NCBI RefSeq assembly: GCF_002105155.1
Contig: NW_019029011.1
Coordinates: 1-64,000, forward strand
Direction of reading: 5' to 3'
DNA from: Lobosporangium transversale
Taxonomy: Eukaryota > Mortierellomycota > Mortierellomycetes > Mortierellales > Mortierellaceae
DNA length: 64,000 nt
Shown here: positions 16,124 to 28,529 of the stretch, one piece after another
Layout of the letters: every line of letters starts with the position of its first letter
Position numbering within the stretch: position 1 is the stretch's first letter
Notes under the pieces: model-generated
Database searches by the model: none
The model's input: only the letters and a program-made list of their open reading frames with translations
Told to the model about the DNA's origin: nothing
Made by a program: the position numbers and the translations under genes

Positions 16124-17381
16124 GATGCTGATGTTGATGCTGGTTCTGTTGATACTGTTGCTGCTGGTGATGTTGTTGCGATTGTTGTGGTCTATTGGTC
16201 TGACTATCCTGGTATACTCTCTGCTCCGAGGCTCTAGGGCTGACGCCACGTCTCTGGATAGTATCGCGACCGCTGTTGTTGTTATTGTTGCCTCGTCCAT
16301 TACTGTTTCCAGGTCCACCACGAGGTTCATTGTAGCCATCTGCTCCGCCTCCATTACCACTTCCGCGCCTGTCACCAGGAGCAAATCTATCATATCTATC
16401 ACGATCATTCCTATAGCCCCTATCGTTCCTCTCATTAGAACGATAGTAATCTCCACCGCGGCTTCCACTTGATGAAGACATTTCTGGACCACCGGGATTT
16501 CTAGGTCCTGTAGGAATACGTTCGTCTTCATACGGACTGCTGTCCCTATGACGATCAACGTTATTTCTATTGTTGTTACCATTGTCGCTGTTGCTGTTAA
16601 GGTTACGACGGTCATTGTGATTGGTCGTAAGGGTTAATTTTTGAGCTTGCACTGGTGCCGCTTTTGGTACTCCTCCCCTTACTCCTGATGTAGTTGACGA
16701 TGAAACATTCTCTCGTTTAACAGACTGTGTTGTAACAAGGCGCAAAGGTGCAGTTGTCATGGGCCTATCAATTCCTTCTTGTTCATCATCTCCTGATGAT
16801 CCCTTTTGCTTGTTCTGCTTATTCTTATAATTGGTCGTAAACAGTTTTAAGGATGTGGCAGGCTTGGGAATATACCCCGCTGTGAATATCTGAGTCACCG
16901 GTGCTGTGGCAGCCTTGTACGATTCCGTGAACAGTGCAGTTTCTTTCTTCACAATGGCTGGGCGCTATTCAGTGAAGAATGATTAAATAATAATAAAAGC
17001 CATGGGTGAGATGAATAAAAGCACATTTTTGCTTGATGTCTCCTGATGACACTTAATTCTAATATAATGAGGACAAAACAGGACATGTGCATCACTCATT
17101 GCTCTCATCATAAGGTTTGTAAAAAAAAAAAAAAAAAAAACTGTTCATGATCTCAGCAAGCGAGAAGAGAAGGGGCTTACAGCATATGGTGAGCTAGCCT
17201 TAGCTTTGGCTTTGCCAGTCTTAATGCCCTTCTCAGTCCTGATGGCGGCACTCTTAGTTTGGATTCCAACATTTCCACCTTTCTTTGGCTTGGCTGTTGT
17301 CGCTGCTGGTGTTTTGGATTTTTTCTTCTCCTGACGTTCTGTCTTGATGATTTCGTCCAGACTCAGATCAATTCGATTCAT
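14936..17381 (-). CDS. ALYREF/Yra1-like mRNA-export adaptor with RRM and polyQ
   Basis: Five exons on the minus strand, 17381-17181, 16964-15822, 15671-15542, 15384-15258 and 15128-14936, give 597 residues, with every junction GT-AG and in frame. Residues 4-15 (IDLSLDEIIKTE) match the UAP56/Sub2-binding motif found at the termini of mRNA-export adaptors. A Lys-rich stretch follows, then Arg/Gly/Asp/Asn-rich DRYDR and RGG-like sequence, a run of 32 Gln at about 348-379, and one RRM (about 430-505) with IEIENL as RNP2 and the RNP1 region in GFSQVTYARKAAGIAAIE. The C-terminal tail is short and Gln/Leu-rich. The likely role is coupling splicing or transcription to mRNA export in the nucleus. It is much longer than yeast Yra1 (226 aa), mostly because of the disordered middle. 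The RRM is split by introns, so single-exon gene finding would miss it. Confidence 0.8.
16029..16124 (-). repeat. CAG/CAA trinucleotide repeat encoding 32 glutamines
   Basis: Ninety-six bases of pure Gln codons. The 5' part in coding sense is uninterrupted CAA, and the 3' part mixes CAG and CAA. A His-Gln alternation (HQHQHQ) lies just N-terminal to it. Confidence 0.95.
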
Positions 17382-17575
17382 GGCGGAAATAAAAGATGAT
17401 GGAAAAGGAAAAGTTTTTTTTTTTAATTGTTTATTCCCTATTTCTTGATTTTGTTTTTAGTGGATTTGGTAGGAGAAGGAAGGATGCAATGTTATGGTAT
17501 TCCTTGCTTGCTTGATAGGAAGTCTGCCAAATGGTTTTAGTGACTGGAGTAGATTGTCTGTATTTACCACGCGAG

Positions 17576-17606
<31 letters not shown>

Positions 17607-18079
17607 ATCTATCCTTGATCCTTGACGCACAAATCCCAAGCCCCACCAGCTGAACAATGTGTGCAATATTTTTTACATGTGGAATTCTGGTGTTAAGGGG
17701 TCCAATCAACGCCACCCTAAATGAAACATGTCGTTTGTACAAGCACCAGACAGTAAAACGAACATGGAACAGTAAGTTCAATTACTGCCAGGGGGACGAA
17801 GACAAGGAAGTAGATGATCTGGATGGATCGTAGTAGGGGTCTTGTGCAGACATGTGGACAATATGAAGTTATCTGATCTCGAGTATACACTTTTGCATCA
17901 TGTTTCCAAACCATCTTTTTTTTATTTTTTTGTCATGGTGGAGGTATAGGAGATATAATCCTGAACTAAGTCTTCAAATGAATTCTATAAACATTTATAT
18001 ATCCACATTCATTGTCTCATGACAACATCCGATACCTATTTACTAAAAAGAAAGGTATTTGATGATCCATACCTTTTCT

Positions 18080-18113
<34 letters not shown>

Positions 18114-19698
18114 AAAAGTTGTTGCCTTACATAAAAAAAAGTAAGTTAAAAAAATCAATCTTAAAACCATGTTCGTAGTCAAGGTCAAGACCAAGTCAAG
18201 TCTGATCAAGTCTAGCTAGGTTAAATAAAAAAAAAATAAAAATATATATATATATATATATATATAGTAAAAGGTTCATGAACGCGCGCCATAAAAGATA
18301 GCTCGCTCTCCTAGGGAGGTTTTCCTACAGAATCTAGAGAGCCGCGCTTTGACTGATTGTCTGTTAATATATATCATTTATGATCGAACATTAAGACAAC
18401 TCCGTAACTTAACCTCAGGCTTTAGGGATGAGGAAAAAAAACAAAAAACTTAAAACCATATCGCTTCTTTCGTTCTTATTAAGTGTATGTGTACATGTAT
18501 ATAAAATCATGCATTATCGGATATGCCCTTATCCACTCAAGCATGAGTTTTTTTTTTTTTTTTTTTTTTTCACAACAGATCTAAAGGATCGGATTCCGAT
18601 TCGCTAACACGGATGGATGCATTCAAATGAATTACAGGAACACAAAAAAAAAAAAAAAAAAAAAAAGAAGTAGAGCTAGGCTAGTCTATTCTTAATGAGT
18701 AAAAAAAAAAAAAAAAAAAAAAAAAGAGCAAATGGATGTGTGCAGGGTCATGAGTTGCATATTTGTACATGTATATTTGTTTTCATATATCCAACATGCA
18801 GTTATTGTTTAGTCCTTAGTTTTTTTATACTCAATAACACAAAAGAGCAATGAAGAATCAACGCATGAGCAGCATGAGGGCGCAATGACCATTACAGCCT
18901 TCACAATCCAAAAGCCTTCATTATCTTCATCTATCGGTTATTTGAATCAAGGAACGCTTCCGACTTGTCCAACAGCCAAGAGCCAACAAAGCTTTGTTTT
19001 ATTTCCCATGGAGACAGCAATTGAGTGAACAGAGACGCCACATGATGACAAAGAAGAGAGGGAGGTGGAAAAGGAAAGAGAAAGAAAGGGAACACAGGAT
19101 GGAGCGTGTGATAGTTTGGTCCACCAATAAACGGTGCCACCTTTCCTATCCTTACAGATCAAAAACCTTCTTTCCAGCAATCCAACAATGTTCCTGGGAA
19201 CAAAAACGCGTGCGTTGAATGTTAGGATGGCCCTAAAGATTGAAAGAAAGAAATGCTTTATATATTATATATAATACCGTATTGTATCTTCATATACTTT
19301 CATCTGTGAAATTACTGTGCGAAAACATCTAGAGCCACGGCGTTACGCGTGTATAGATTATATTCATTGTAGATTATAGATCTGTAAGTTTTCTTTCAAA
19401 ATCTCCCAATACCTGCCTCCTCCATCCTATTGATCTCGTAGTCCATAGACACTTGATTATACGAAACATTATATAAATATCTCATTAGCAATATCATCAT
19501 CACTATCGTTTAATGTTTAAAATCGTAGACTATCAAGTCTCATCGATGATAAAATAGAAGAGCAAACAGAACTTTATTTCCCATCGATGTGTAGGCAATA
19601 TTTAGGATCTTTAAAAAAGAGTGAATTCACACGACGGCCCAACCTCGTCCGCACGGATCTAGTAGGGCAAATCTCAAGAAAAATGAGGGCGAAGAATG

Positions 19699-19747
<49 letters not shown>

Positions 19748-19776
19748 AGATCATCCTATTCGTTCCTCCTCTTCGC

Positions 19777-19811
<35 letters not shown>

Positions 19812-21644
19812 TTACTTCGGGGTCTATTTTCCCATGCAGGACCAAGGGAAGAGTTAAGAGAATTAGATTCTTGTATTCATGAGAAATACAGGTGGGACAA
19901 ATTAAAACATGCATCTAATCATCCTCACTTTGTGCTTGAGAAGAGCAGTTTAACTGATGGCTCGTTGATTCACTCCAACCCCTCTTCTACTTCATTTTCC
20001 TTCATTTTCTTGTAGTATTAGATACACTTGATACCGCCGGAGATGGCAACCAGAAGAGATAAGAATGCCGCTTGTTCAGTGACCTTGATCATATGGTCAC
20101 ACATACGCACACCATTTATTCTCCTCCTTCGGACTTGTTCATACACAAGTTTAGCTGGGATTCTAATGTCACTCTTCTTTACTATTGCTGTTGTTATTGT
20201 TTTATTCTCGCATGTGTGATAGTATATTTATATATATATATAATAAATAACATGTAAATATACATGTACAAGAGTTCTAGCCCACCATTGTTGTTGCAGC
20301 GTGGCAAATTCTTGGGAAAAAGAGTGAGCTGGATTCGTGTGAACAGCAGGTTTGATTGGATGGGACGCAAAAAGTACATGGAGCAGTGTTAGGGCTCCTC
20401 TTCACTTCTCTCGGACATGAACATGGATCCAAACAAACAAAAAAAAAAAAAAAAAAAAAAAAAAAAACACAGCAGTAGCTATACACAATAGCACAAAGGC
20501 TCCATCGATGCAATGTTTAATTTGATGCATCTGTTGCTTGTCTGGTCCTACATACCCTGTCCATTTTGTCCACTCGCCTTCCGTTTTCGCTCAACTTGTT
20601 GACATCGCGTGCATTCATCCATATATATACAAATAAAACACTTTTATACTAACGAAGAGAGCAAGGAAGGAAATGAGGGAAAGCATTGAGTAGGCCTGTT
20701 TAATGGATCTCTTTTTGAGTTTAGAGTGGAATGATCATCGGTGACCCTTTAGGGCTGAAAATACAGATGTAAAGAAGACTACCCACGTTTGCCATGTTGC
20801 AAATGTTATGCAAAACTTTAGGTTGATTAAATGGTTTACAATAATAAAATAAAGTGTACCAACATTTATTAGCATTTCAGTGGTAATGGGCTGGCATCGT
20901 TCAATTCATTTGTTCCTAGAACCATTTCCTATATACCTCCAACTCCTTTTTTTTTTCTATTGGACATCGTAAGTAAGCCATGAAAAAGCAGGGATAAGAA
21001 GGCTCCTTTGGAATTACTCCTGCTTACTCTAAAGACTTTGTTAGGGAACTTTTCTTTGTCAGCACATCAGGCAAGAATATAACAACCATTAAAACTAAAG
21101 GTGTGATCGAAACTTGGCTAATTTTTGTTATGTTAAACCTCCATATTGTATTCCTTTCCTCAAAGCAAAAAAAAAAAAAAAAAAAAAAAGATGCTCAACT
21201 GGACTCGATATCTTTTTTAATCCTATCCCTCCCCTATAGAAAGTTCTTTCCTTTTTATTCCACTGTCACGCGGTACAAGAACCATTCAGGGAAAGTTGTA
21301 TGGATAAAAAGAATGGTAGAGAGCCATTGCCTATTACTTTTTTGGCTTTTGTATTACGCAAAATGAGAATCTTTTTTACTTTCTCGTTTTACTATTCGTC
21401 AGCCCTTATTTGAATTGGACAGAAACAATACAATATTTCTTTATATTCTTCGTTGGCTAATAGCTACTCACACTTTAATCTTATGGAACCATTCCGATTC
21501 GCTTTTATTTAGTGTGTCCTTTGTTTGTTTTCTTTTGTTAAACACTCAACTTTACTCAAACAAGGGAAGAGAGAACACATTTGCATGGCATGTATCCAAA
21601 AGGACAGTTGTATGCAACGTTTGTGCATTGCATTCTGCATCAAA

Positions 21645-21675
<31 letters not shown>

Positions 21676-21870
21676 GCAACAGTAGCAGATTCTGAGGGAG
21701 GGAATTGCTATGAGGGTGATTTGGCTGTAGGAATTATAAACTTCTTTGTCGTGAGTCTTTGCTGTTTATGCATCCAACATTTATATTGAACTAAACAAGT
21801 TGTATATATATATACATATAAATGAGATTTCTCGGGAATATGAGCCCACCTATCCAATTCAAATCCCGGC

Positions 21871-21918
<48 letters not shown>

Positions 21919-23455
21919 CGGCTTTTCTCTACGGCCTGGCTCTACTTTTGAGCAGAGGAATGAGAAGCCAGTGATCGGAGCAAATGAAAGGCCCTTAGGG
22001 TGATAAACTATCAAAGGAAAAGGAGCATTGATAGTCTACTTGGTCACGCACTTTTCATTCTTTTTCTCCTCCAATAGACCTTCTCAATCGGAACTAGAAT
22101 CCGTGTTCATCATTAAATAAAACAGTATATATATAATAATAAAACATAAAACACTTCTTTCAAACTAACCCTACATTACCTCCCTCCTTTAAATGTTTGA
22201 AGGACGACTTGAAGAAAAATAAAAAAAAACACTGATTTTGCTTGCGTACACAAAACATGTCAGCATTCTTGGCCATTTTTTTGTGCACGCAGTAGTCAGA
22301 GAGGGAAAAGTGAAAAAAATATGAGCACAAAGATAGATACAAAGATGGAGACAGAGTGGCAAAAAAAACTTTTTAAATTGTAATATGTAAATGATAAAGA
22401 GTAGACAAAATAAGCTATTAAACAATATATATATATATATATATTATAAATATATATAATAAAATCAATATATATCTGGGGCTTTAATTGGCTAATCCTT
22501 TCAATTGAATATCATTACTCAAAAGTATATCTCTAGTTAAGTTAACTTCCCTCCCGGCTAAAATAATCGAGGTGCTAGACCTTTCAGTTAGGGTCTATCG
22601 ATCTTGACCAAATGCCCAAATGCATGTATACGTTGCTAATGCACAAATTCACAGAAGAAAAGCTGTCAATGTACGCTGATATGAGTAGGGATAGGATAGT
22701 AGACATGTGGGTGGGTCTTATGTCCTTTTGGACCGAATACATAGAACAGAATACAGTAAAAGGTTTCTTATGGTCTTTAATTATGATTAAAACGTGATTT
22801 ATCAGAATGAATGTAGAATGAGTTGCTGAGATGATCATCTGAGAGATGAAGTATGATGTTGATGAGGTCAAAAAAAAAAAAAGGTAGTGGAAGACAACAA
22901 CGTTGGATATTGAACGAATACATCGATGTATTCGTATTATGAAAATGAAACATCTTTTCGTGTTTTCTGGTCTGGCCTGGCAAAGTGTCCAGTTGGACAG
23001 TTGGACAGTCTGAAAATGGAAGGAAGTAATTTGTCCGTTTGGATTTGAAAATTGACCAACTGACCCTCTGTTCCAAAGATGGAAACTGCTATCAACATGC
23101 CAACACAATCTCAAAAAGTGCTCTCTTCTTCCCTCATCTCACAAGCAAATCGAAAATCAACATTACTATCATTTCCTTTTCAAATGGACAGACACTTTAC
23201 TGTACGCTTCTTTACTCTCTCTCACTGAATAAATTAAAGCAGGAAAACAAAAAAAAAAAAAAAAAAAAAAAAAGAGTCCGAGCTCAAGGTAACAATAACC
23301 GGACTGACTAAAGGAATCGATCGTCTGCCTGCCTTTACTGCTTCATACTCTCAATAGGAACAACAATTCAACCGCCATATTCGATTTATTTGATTACTTG
23401 AATATAAACAGCAGCTAGTCCAATAACACGGCATACACATTTATATTTGGGTACT
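17382..23455. other. Gene-poor region of about 6 kb
   Basis: No frame here has family resemblance or convincing codon use. The longest is a 176-codon minus-strand frame at 22584-23114, with a composition like translated AT-rich DNA. The region holds many A/T runs, including A runs at about 19699-19744 and 19780-19807, (AT)n at 18242-18268 and 22424-22444, and a T13-A33 dyad at 21871-21916. No tRNA B-box was found by eye. Unannotated ncRNA or small-exon genes cannot be excluded. Confidence 0.5.
18242..18268. repeat. (AT)n microsatellite
   Basis: About 13 uninterrupted AT units in intergenic DNA. Confidence 0.9.
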
Positions 23456-23502
23456 TATAAAAGGCGCTCTTCCCCCGAAGTTGTTGATTCCTTGTCTATG
23501 AC
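23456..23502 (+). promoter_or_regulatory. Core promoter of OPT copy A: TATA box plus TTGTCTATGAC
   Basis: TATAAAAG at 23456-23463 lies 207 bases before the ATG. TTGTCTATGAC at 23492-23502 starts 36 bases after the TATA start, and all five OPT copies have a version of this element. The shared position suggests the transcription start or proximal 5' leader. Confidence 0.55.
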
Positions 23503-23559
23503 CTTCCTCCTCTTTTCTGTCCTTCTCTTCTCGATTTTTTCCCTTAGGCTCTAATTTTG

Positions 23560-23590
<31 letters not shown>

Positions 23591-23662
23591 ACGGCTTATT
23601 CTCACTCTCTATCCTCTCTTCTCTTAGTAGACCCAACTTTATATTATTATTTATTCCGATCC

Positions 23663-25983
23663 ATGTCTGATCAAAAAGCAGAGCATCATGTCTCCGAAAA
23701 GGGGTACAATGACGAGAAATACGATATCGAACGCTCGTCTATTGTCCTTGAGGAAGAGGAGAACTCTCCTATCCCCGAAGTCGCCGCCATCGTTTCCAAC
23801 AAGGATGACCCTAGTACTCCTGTTATGACCTTTCGTTTCTGGGTCATGGCTGTCCTTTTCTCCATCCTTCTTTCTTTTTTTAACCAGTTCTTGTAAGTCA
23901 ACGGCAGTTAAAACTTCTTCCATCCCAAAATCTCGAGTTCTGCTGATTGCATAAATGTTTCAAATGAATTGACGCCTCATTTTTCTATTTTTTATTTTAA
24001 TACTATTTATGCATCCTTTGTAGTTGGTTCCGGACACAGCCCATGACCATCACTACTTTGGTCATCCAATTACTGTCATATCCCTTTGGCAAGTTCTTGG
24101 CTCGTGTTCTCCCTGCTGGCCCTCTTAACCCCGGCCCTTTCAACATCAAAGAGCACGTCTTAGTTGCCTTGACCGCCAACTGTGCTGGTGGTACTGCCTA
24201 TGCTGTCGATATCATTGTCATCCAGAAGGTCTTCTATGCCCAAGACTTTGGCTTTCTTGCCAATTTCCTCCTTATCCTCTGCACCCAGATGTTAGGCTAT
24301 GGTATGGCTGGTGTCCTCCGCCGTTACCTTGTCTACCCTGCTGCTATGATCTGGCCCGCCAATTTGGTCCAGGTTGCCCTGTTTAATACTTTGCACAAGG
24401 AGGAAGAACTTGCTCCTGGTCAGTGGTCTCGCTTCAGATTCTTCCTGGTCGCCACCTTTGCTATGTTCTGTTACCAGTGGATTCCAGGTTTCCTTTTCCC
24501 TGTCCTCAGTTCTATTGCCTGGATCTGCTGGATCAAGCCTGACAACTTGGTTCTCTCCCAGATCACTGGTGCTGGTGGTCTCGGATTTGGTGCCATTTCT
24601 CTTGACTGGAACAACATCGTTGCCTTCTTGGGCTCACCTTTAATTGTTCCTTGGTGGGCCCAGGTTAATATTGCTCTTGGCTTTTTCTTGATTGCCTGGG
24701 TCATGGTTCCTATCGCGTACTACACTAATCTCTGGGATGCCAAGAAGTTCCCCATCCTCACTCCTCATCTATTTCAGGAGAACGGTCGCGGATACGACGT
24801 CTCCGCTATCCTTACTGACAATGTTTTGGATGAGAAAAAGTACCAGGAATATGGTCCTCTCCGTATCTCGACCTTCTTTGCCTTGACCTATGGTATCGGT
24901 TTCGCTGGTCTTTCCTCTATGATCACTCATACCTGGTTGTATCATCGCCAAAAGTTGGTTGCGCAGTGGAAGCAATCTCGTGATCATTCTGAAGATATCC
25001 ATCACAAGTTGATGCAGGCCTATCCTGAGGTTCCTGACTGGTGGTACGGTACTCTCTTTATTGTCATGACCATTATTGCCGTTATCACTTGCGAGGTCTG
25101 GGACTATAAACTTCCATGGTGGGGCGTAATTTTGGCTGTCGCTCTTGCTGCTTTCTTCGCGCTTCCTGTGGGCTTGATCCAGGCCATTACAAATCAGCAG
25201 CCTGGCCTTAATATTATTACCGAGTACGTTATCGGTTATATCCTTCCCGGGCGTCCTATCGCTAATGTTACCTTTAAGACCCTTGGTTATATCTCCATGG
25301 CCCAGGCTATGACTTTTACATCCGATCTCAAGCTGGGTCACTACATGAAGGTCCCACCACGCGCCATGTTCTGGGCTCAGCTTCTTGGCACCGTCATTGC
25401 TGGCTTGGTCAACTTGTTGACTGCCAACTGGTTGTTGAGGACCCAAAAGGATGTCTGTACTGAAAACAATGCCCTTTTCTCCTGCCCTTCTGCCAACACT
25501 TTCTATTCTGCTTCTGTCATTTGGGGTGTTATCTCGCCTAATCGTATGTTCGGCTCCATATCCATTTACAATGCCATCAACTATTTCTTCTTGATTGGTT
25601 TCGTGCTCCCCATCCCATTTTACTATTTGAAAAAGCTGTACCCTCAGAGTTGGTTGGAATATGTCCACATCCCAGTCTTATTGGCCGCTACCGGAATGAT
25701 GCCTCCAGCACAGGCATACCATTATACCAATTGGTTAGCTCTCGGGTTTGCTTTCCAATTCTTTGCTCGTCGTTATCATCCAGAATGGCATCTACGATTT
25801 ACATATGTGCTATCAGCGGCTTTTGATTCCGGTGTGGCGTTTATGGTCTTGCTGTCATTCTTTATCTTCACGATCCGTGATGCAGCCATGGTAGATTGGT
25901 GGGGTACTCGCTCTGATCTGTGTCCATTGGAAAAAAAGCCTTACTATCCTGCGGCTCCCGCTCCACCAAAGCCAGCTGCTTAG
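23663..25983 (+). CDS. Oligopeptide transporter, OPT family (copy A)
   Basis: Two exons, 23663-23892 and 24024-25983, give 729 residues. The intron splits the second F of FNQFF after two bases (TT|GTAAGT). The cytosolic N-terminus has the acidic ENSPIPEVAAIVSNKDDP segment, which resembles the SPYPEVRAAVSNxDDP segment of fungal peptide-transport OPTs. NPGPFNIKEH (from residue 112) and KVPPR (519-523) are OPT signatures, and hydrophobic segments fill the rest, as expected for a plasma-membrane proton-coupled carrier of small peptides (4-5 residues) or glutathione. The exact substrate cannot be read. The TTGTC-type promoter lies upstream and AATAAA lies at 25990. It is the first of five tandem copies, and bases 25264-25439 are identical to copy E. 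Confidence 0.93.
25264..25439 (+). repeat. 176-bp tract identical to 42580-42755 (copies A and E)
   Basis: Every base matches, third codon positions included, while flanking sequence differs. It covers the KVPPR region. Likely a gene-conversion or exchange tract. Confidence 0.85.
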
Positions 25984-27379
25984 GAAACAAATAAAAAATA
26001 ATGGTAGTACTATTAGTAATAAAAATGTCAAGTATATATTTGTTCATATGCGAAGTTATTCTTCTACAGTTTAGTTTATTGGTATTGTAATAGAGGAAAA
26101 GCTCGATTTCATTAATCTAACGTGATATGTTTGTATATAATATATTCGTCTTTGCAACTTAATTTTTTCGGATGCAGTGCCGAAACTATATCTTAAAAAA
26201 CCCTTGGATCTGACTGGATGTTGATTTCATTAGTCTAACTCGTTATCTTTCGTTCATGAAGCATGCACCATGGTCGAAGCGCTAAAGCGTTGAGCCATAA
26301 TCATCGGTATTTACTTTCTTGCTGTAATAAAGAGAAATAGAAAAGATGGAGAAAGTAAAAATTAAAACACAATGCCAAATGCTGCTTAATAGGAAGCTAT
26401 CATAATAGTAATTTTAACGCAGAGCGCATCTTTATTTTCTACTTCTATTTATAAGATGGAAAGCACTGTGAATATTAAGTGTAACGAAAGGTGACTGTTC
26501 GGACTCCATATGACACTGTATAAACACCTGAACACTGCCATATGTCATTGACTACTCTACGTCCCTTAAACAATATTCTTAGCATACATCTGAACTTTTG
26601 CAAGGGATGTGTCAATGCTTCGACAAACATGTAACACTTATTGGCTACATCACAGCTCTTAGAATGTGGAAACACTGAAAGTATGTAGAAAACGGGAACC
26701 ATTTGTGTTTTTACTAGCAACAAGCGTGGCTTCAAAAAGTTTGCCCCAAGGAACAAATCCTATATCTTCTATTGCTCAAAAGAGACAATGTTGTCTTTTC
26801 TGCACTCCAAAAGCACGCCACAATCCTATTGAAGCGTTCAGAGGCATTATATGCCTTATGTTTTGAGGATTGGTATACTTTCAGTCAAGTTTTATTGTTT
26901 TGACCAACACAGTAAAATCCTGTCCATTCGAAGTAGTCCCTCTGGATGGCAGCTATTCAGGAGATGCTAATCAATTCCGCTAAATTACGGTGAAATCAGA
27001 GTAGATTTGGAAAACTAACAAGCATCGAACAGTCACCAAAGGTTTGTATGATGGGGTGTGAAGGAAATGCCAATGAGTGTGGATGTGTAATGTAATGAAT
27101 GAAGGGCAAAAGATGAGCTTAACAGCATTATGCTTAATTAGGCAAACTGGAATCTCTTTTGGTAAATGAGTCTTTAAGCTTTGATAAATCTGGACAATCG
27201 AGGTGGTACAAAGCTGAGGCCATGTGTACAAGCAATTGACAAAAGAGGACTGTTACATTCCTATTTTAGATTTGAAGGATATCCTCCATGATAAACAAAA
27301 AACCTTTTACCTTCTCTTACAACCGAAACCTTTGAGGTGTTGAGGTAAGAAGGATTCCCTTCTCTGCCCTTCACTACCA

Positions 27380-27414
<35 letters not shown>

Positions 27415-28353
27415 AAATGAAAAAGAGACTATAGGAGTTGTGATGAAATAAATAACTTAAGTTCTTTTAAATCTTGATCGTTGACACTGCATCACAGCTA
27501 AAATTAAAGGACTGTTTATTTCTCTATTCTTCATTCAAGTCTATTGGTTCCCGCCATCCAACACCCATATTGTTACAGAAATAGCAACAAATAGCTACAG
27601 TGGCAAAGAAATGGAGATTGCGGAAAGATGCAGCGGTAAAGGAATGAGGGAAGGAAAACTTGATATTGAAACAATTTCATAGATCATTGTTATTATAGAA
27701 GCTTGAAACCTATTTATGAACTTGAACGCGAGGTCTAAGGTAGCAGCAAGCACACACACCAGACTATACCTTTGAAGTAGACTACTATATATATATATAA
27801 TAATATATTCATCAAGTATTGAATACTCGCCCAATTTTTCATTCCCCCATGGCACATACTTCTTGAATGTTTTATTCCTTTTCGATGTATCAACCATGTT
27901 AGTCTATTGTATAAAATGCATTTTTGTTCTGAGGCAAAAAAAAAAAAAAAAAAAAAAAATTGAAATTTAAGGTAAAAAGTCGAGTTTACAAATGAATACT
28001 GTGTTCAATACAATATGCATCTGAGCATTGTGACCCTCCCGAAATTTGGGCCGATTTTTTTTTTTGCTTGTGCTCGCACCTGTACTACCGAGCTTAAAAG
28101 ACCACACAATAAATGCCCTGAAGTTCGTTTGTCTAGAAAGTAAGAAACTACCTGTGATTCACACGGCAAAAAAGAACCTATTGAGCTTTGCTATTTGGTT
28201 TATCTAACAAATGAACCACTCTCATCAACACCCTGTGCCTCACATTTACACAAACAAACAGTTACATCAAACAAAGGAAAAAGAGGGAAGATGTATTCAA
28301 ATGAATACTTTCGACTTGTTGAGCTGAACACTTAGCCTCCAAGTTTTACAAGG
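25984..28353. other. Intergenic region between OPT copies A and B
   Basis: About 2.4 kb, AT-rich, with T and A runs near 27384-27412 and 27937-27959. Frames of up to 100 codons show no family resemblance. No gene was recognised. Confidence 0.5.
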
Positions 28354-28397
28354 TATAAAAAGGACCAACAAGGCTGATTGAATCCCTTGTCCTTGAC
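28354..28397 (+). promoter_or_regulatory. Core promoter of OPT copy B: TATA box plus TTGTCCTTGAC
   Basis: TATAAAAAG at 28354-28362, 176 bases before the ATG. TTGTCCTTGAC at 28387-28397 runs into GACGAG (to 28403), which copy C shares. Confidence 0.6.
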
Positions 28398-28529
28398 GAC
28401 GAGTTTGCTCTTTGACCCTACCTTTCCTCTCTCTTCCTCTCTTTCTCTCTTTCCCCCGCCACGGTCTTTGACCTCTAGTCTACCCGCCCTCTCTTTTAGT
28501 ACCAATACCTGGTCTTTCACACTCTTGCA

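Noticed and set aside
16008-16472. Plus-strand frame of 154 codons with a long poly-leucine run
   Set aside because: It is the reverse strand of the CAG/CAA polyglutamine tract, and the minus-strand gene has an RRM and consistent splicing.
18242-18268. Possible CRISPR or transposon ends among the repeated tracts
   Set aside because: Repeats here are simple-sequence or homopolymer tracts. There are no spaced direct repeats, no terminal inverted repeats and no transposase or reverse-transcriptase frame.
22584-23114. Minus-strand frame of 176 codons in the gene-poor gap
   Set aside because: Composition is that of translated AT-rich DNA (Ile/Phe/Ser/His), there is no motif, and it includes a translated A/T run.
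26268-26300. Possible tRNA-like segment (GAAGCGCTAAAGCGTTGAGCC)
   Set aside because: It forms a small stem, but there is no GGTTCGA-type B-box or cloverleaf around it.
26475-26756. Minus-strand frame of 93 codons downstream of OPT copy A
   Set aside because: No motif or family resemblance. Length is within chance for this base composition.
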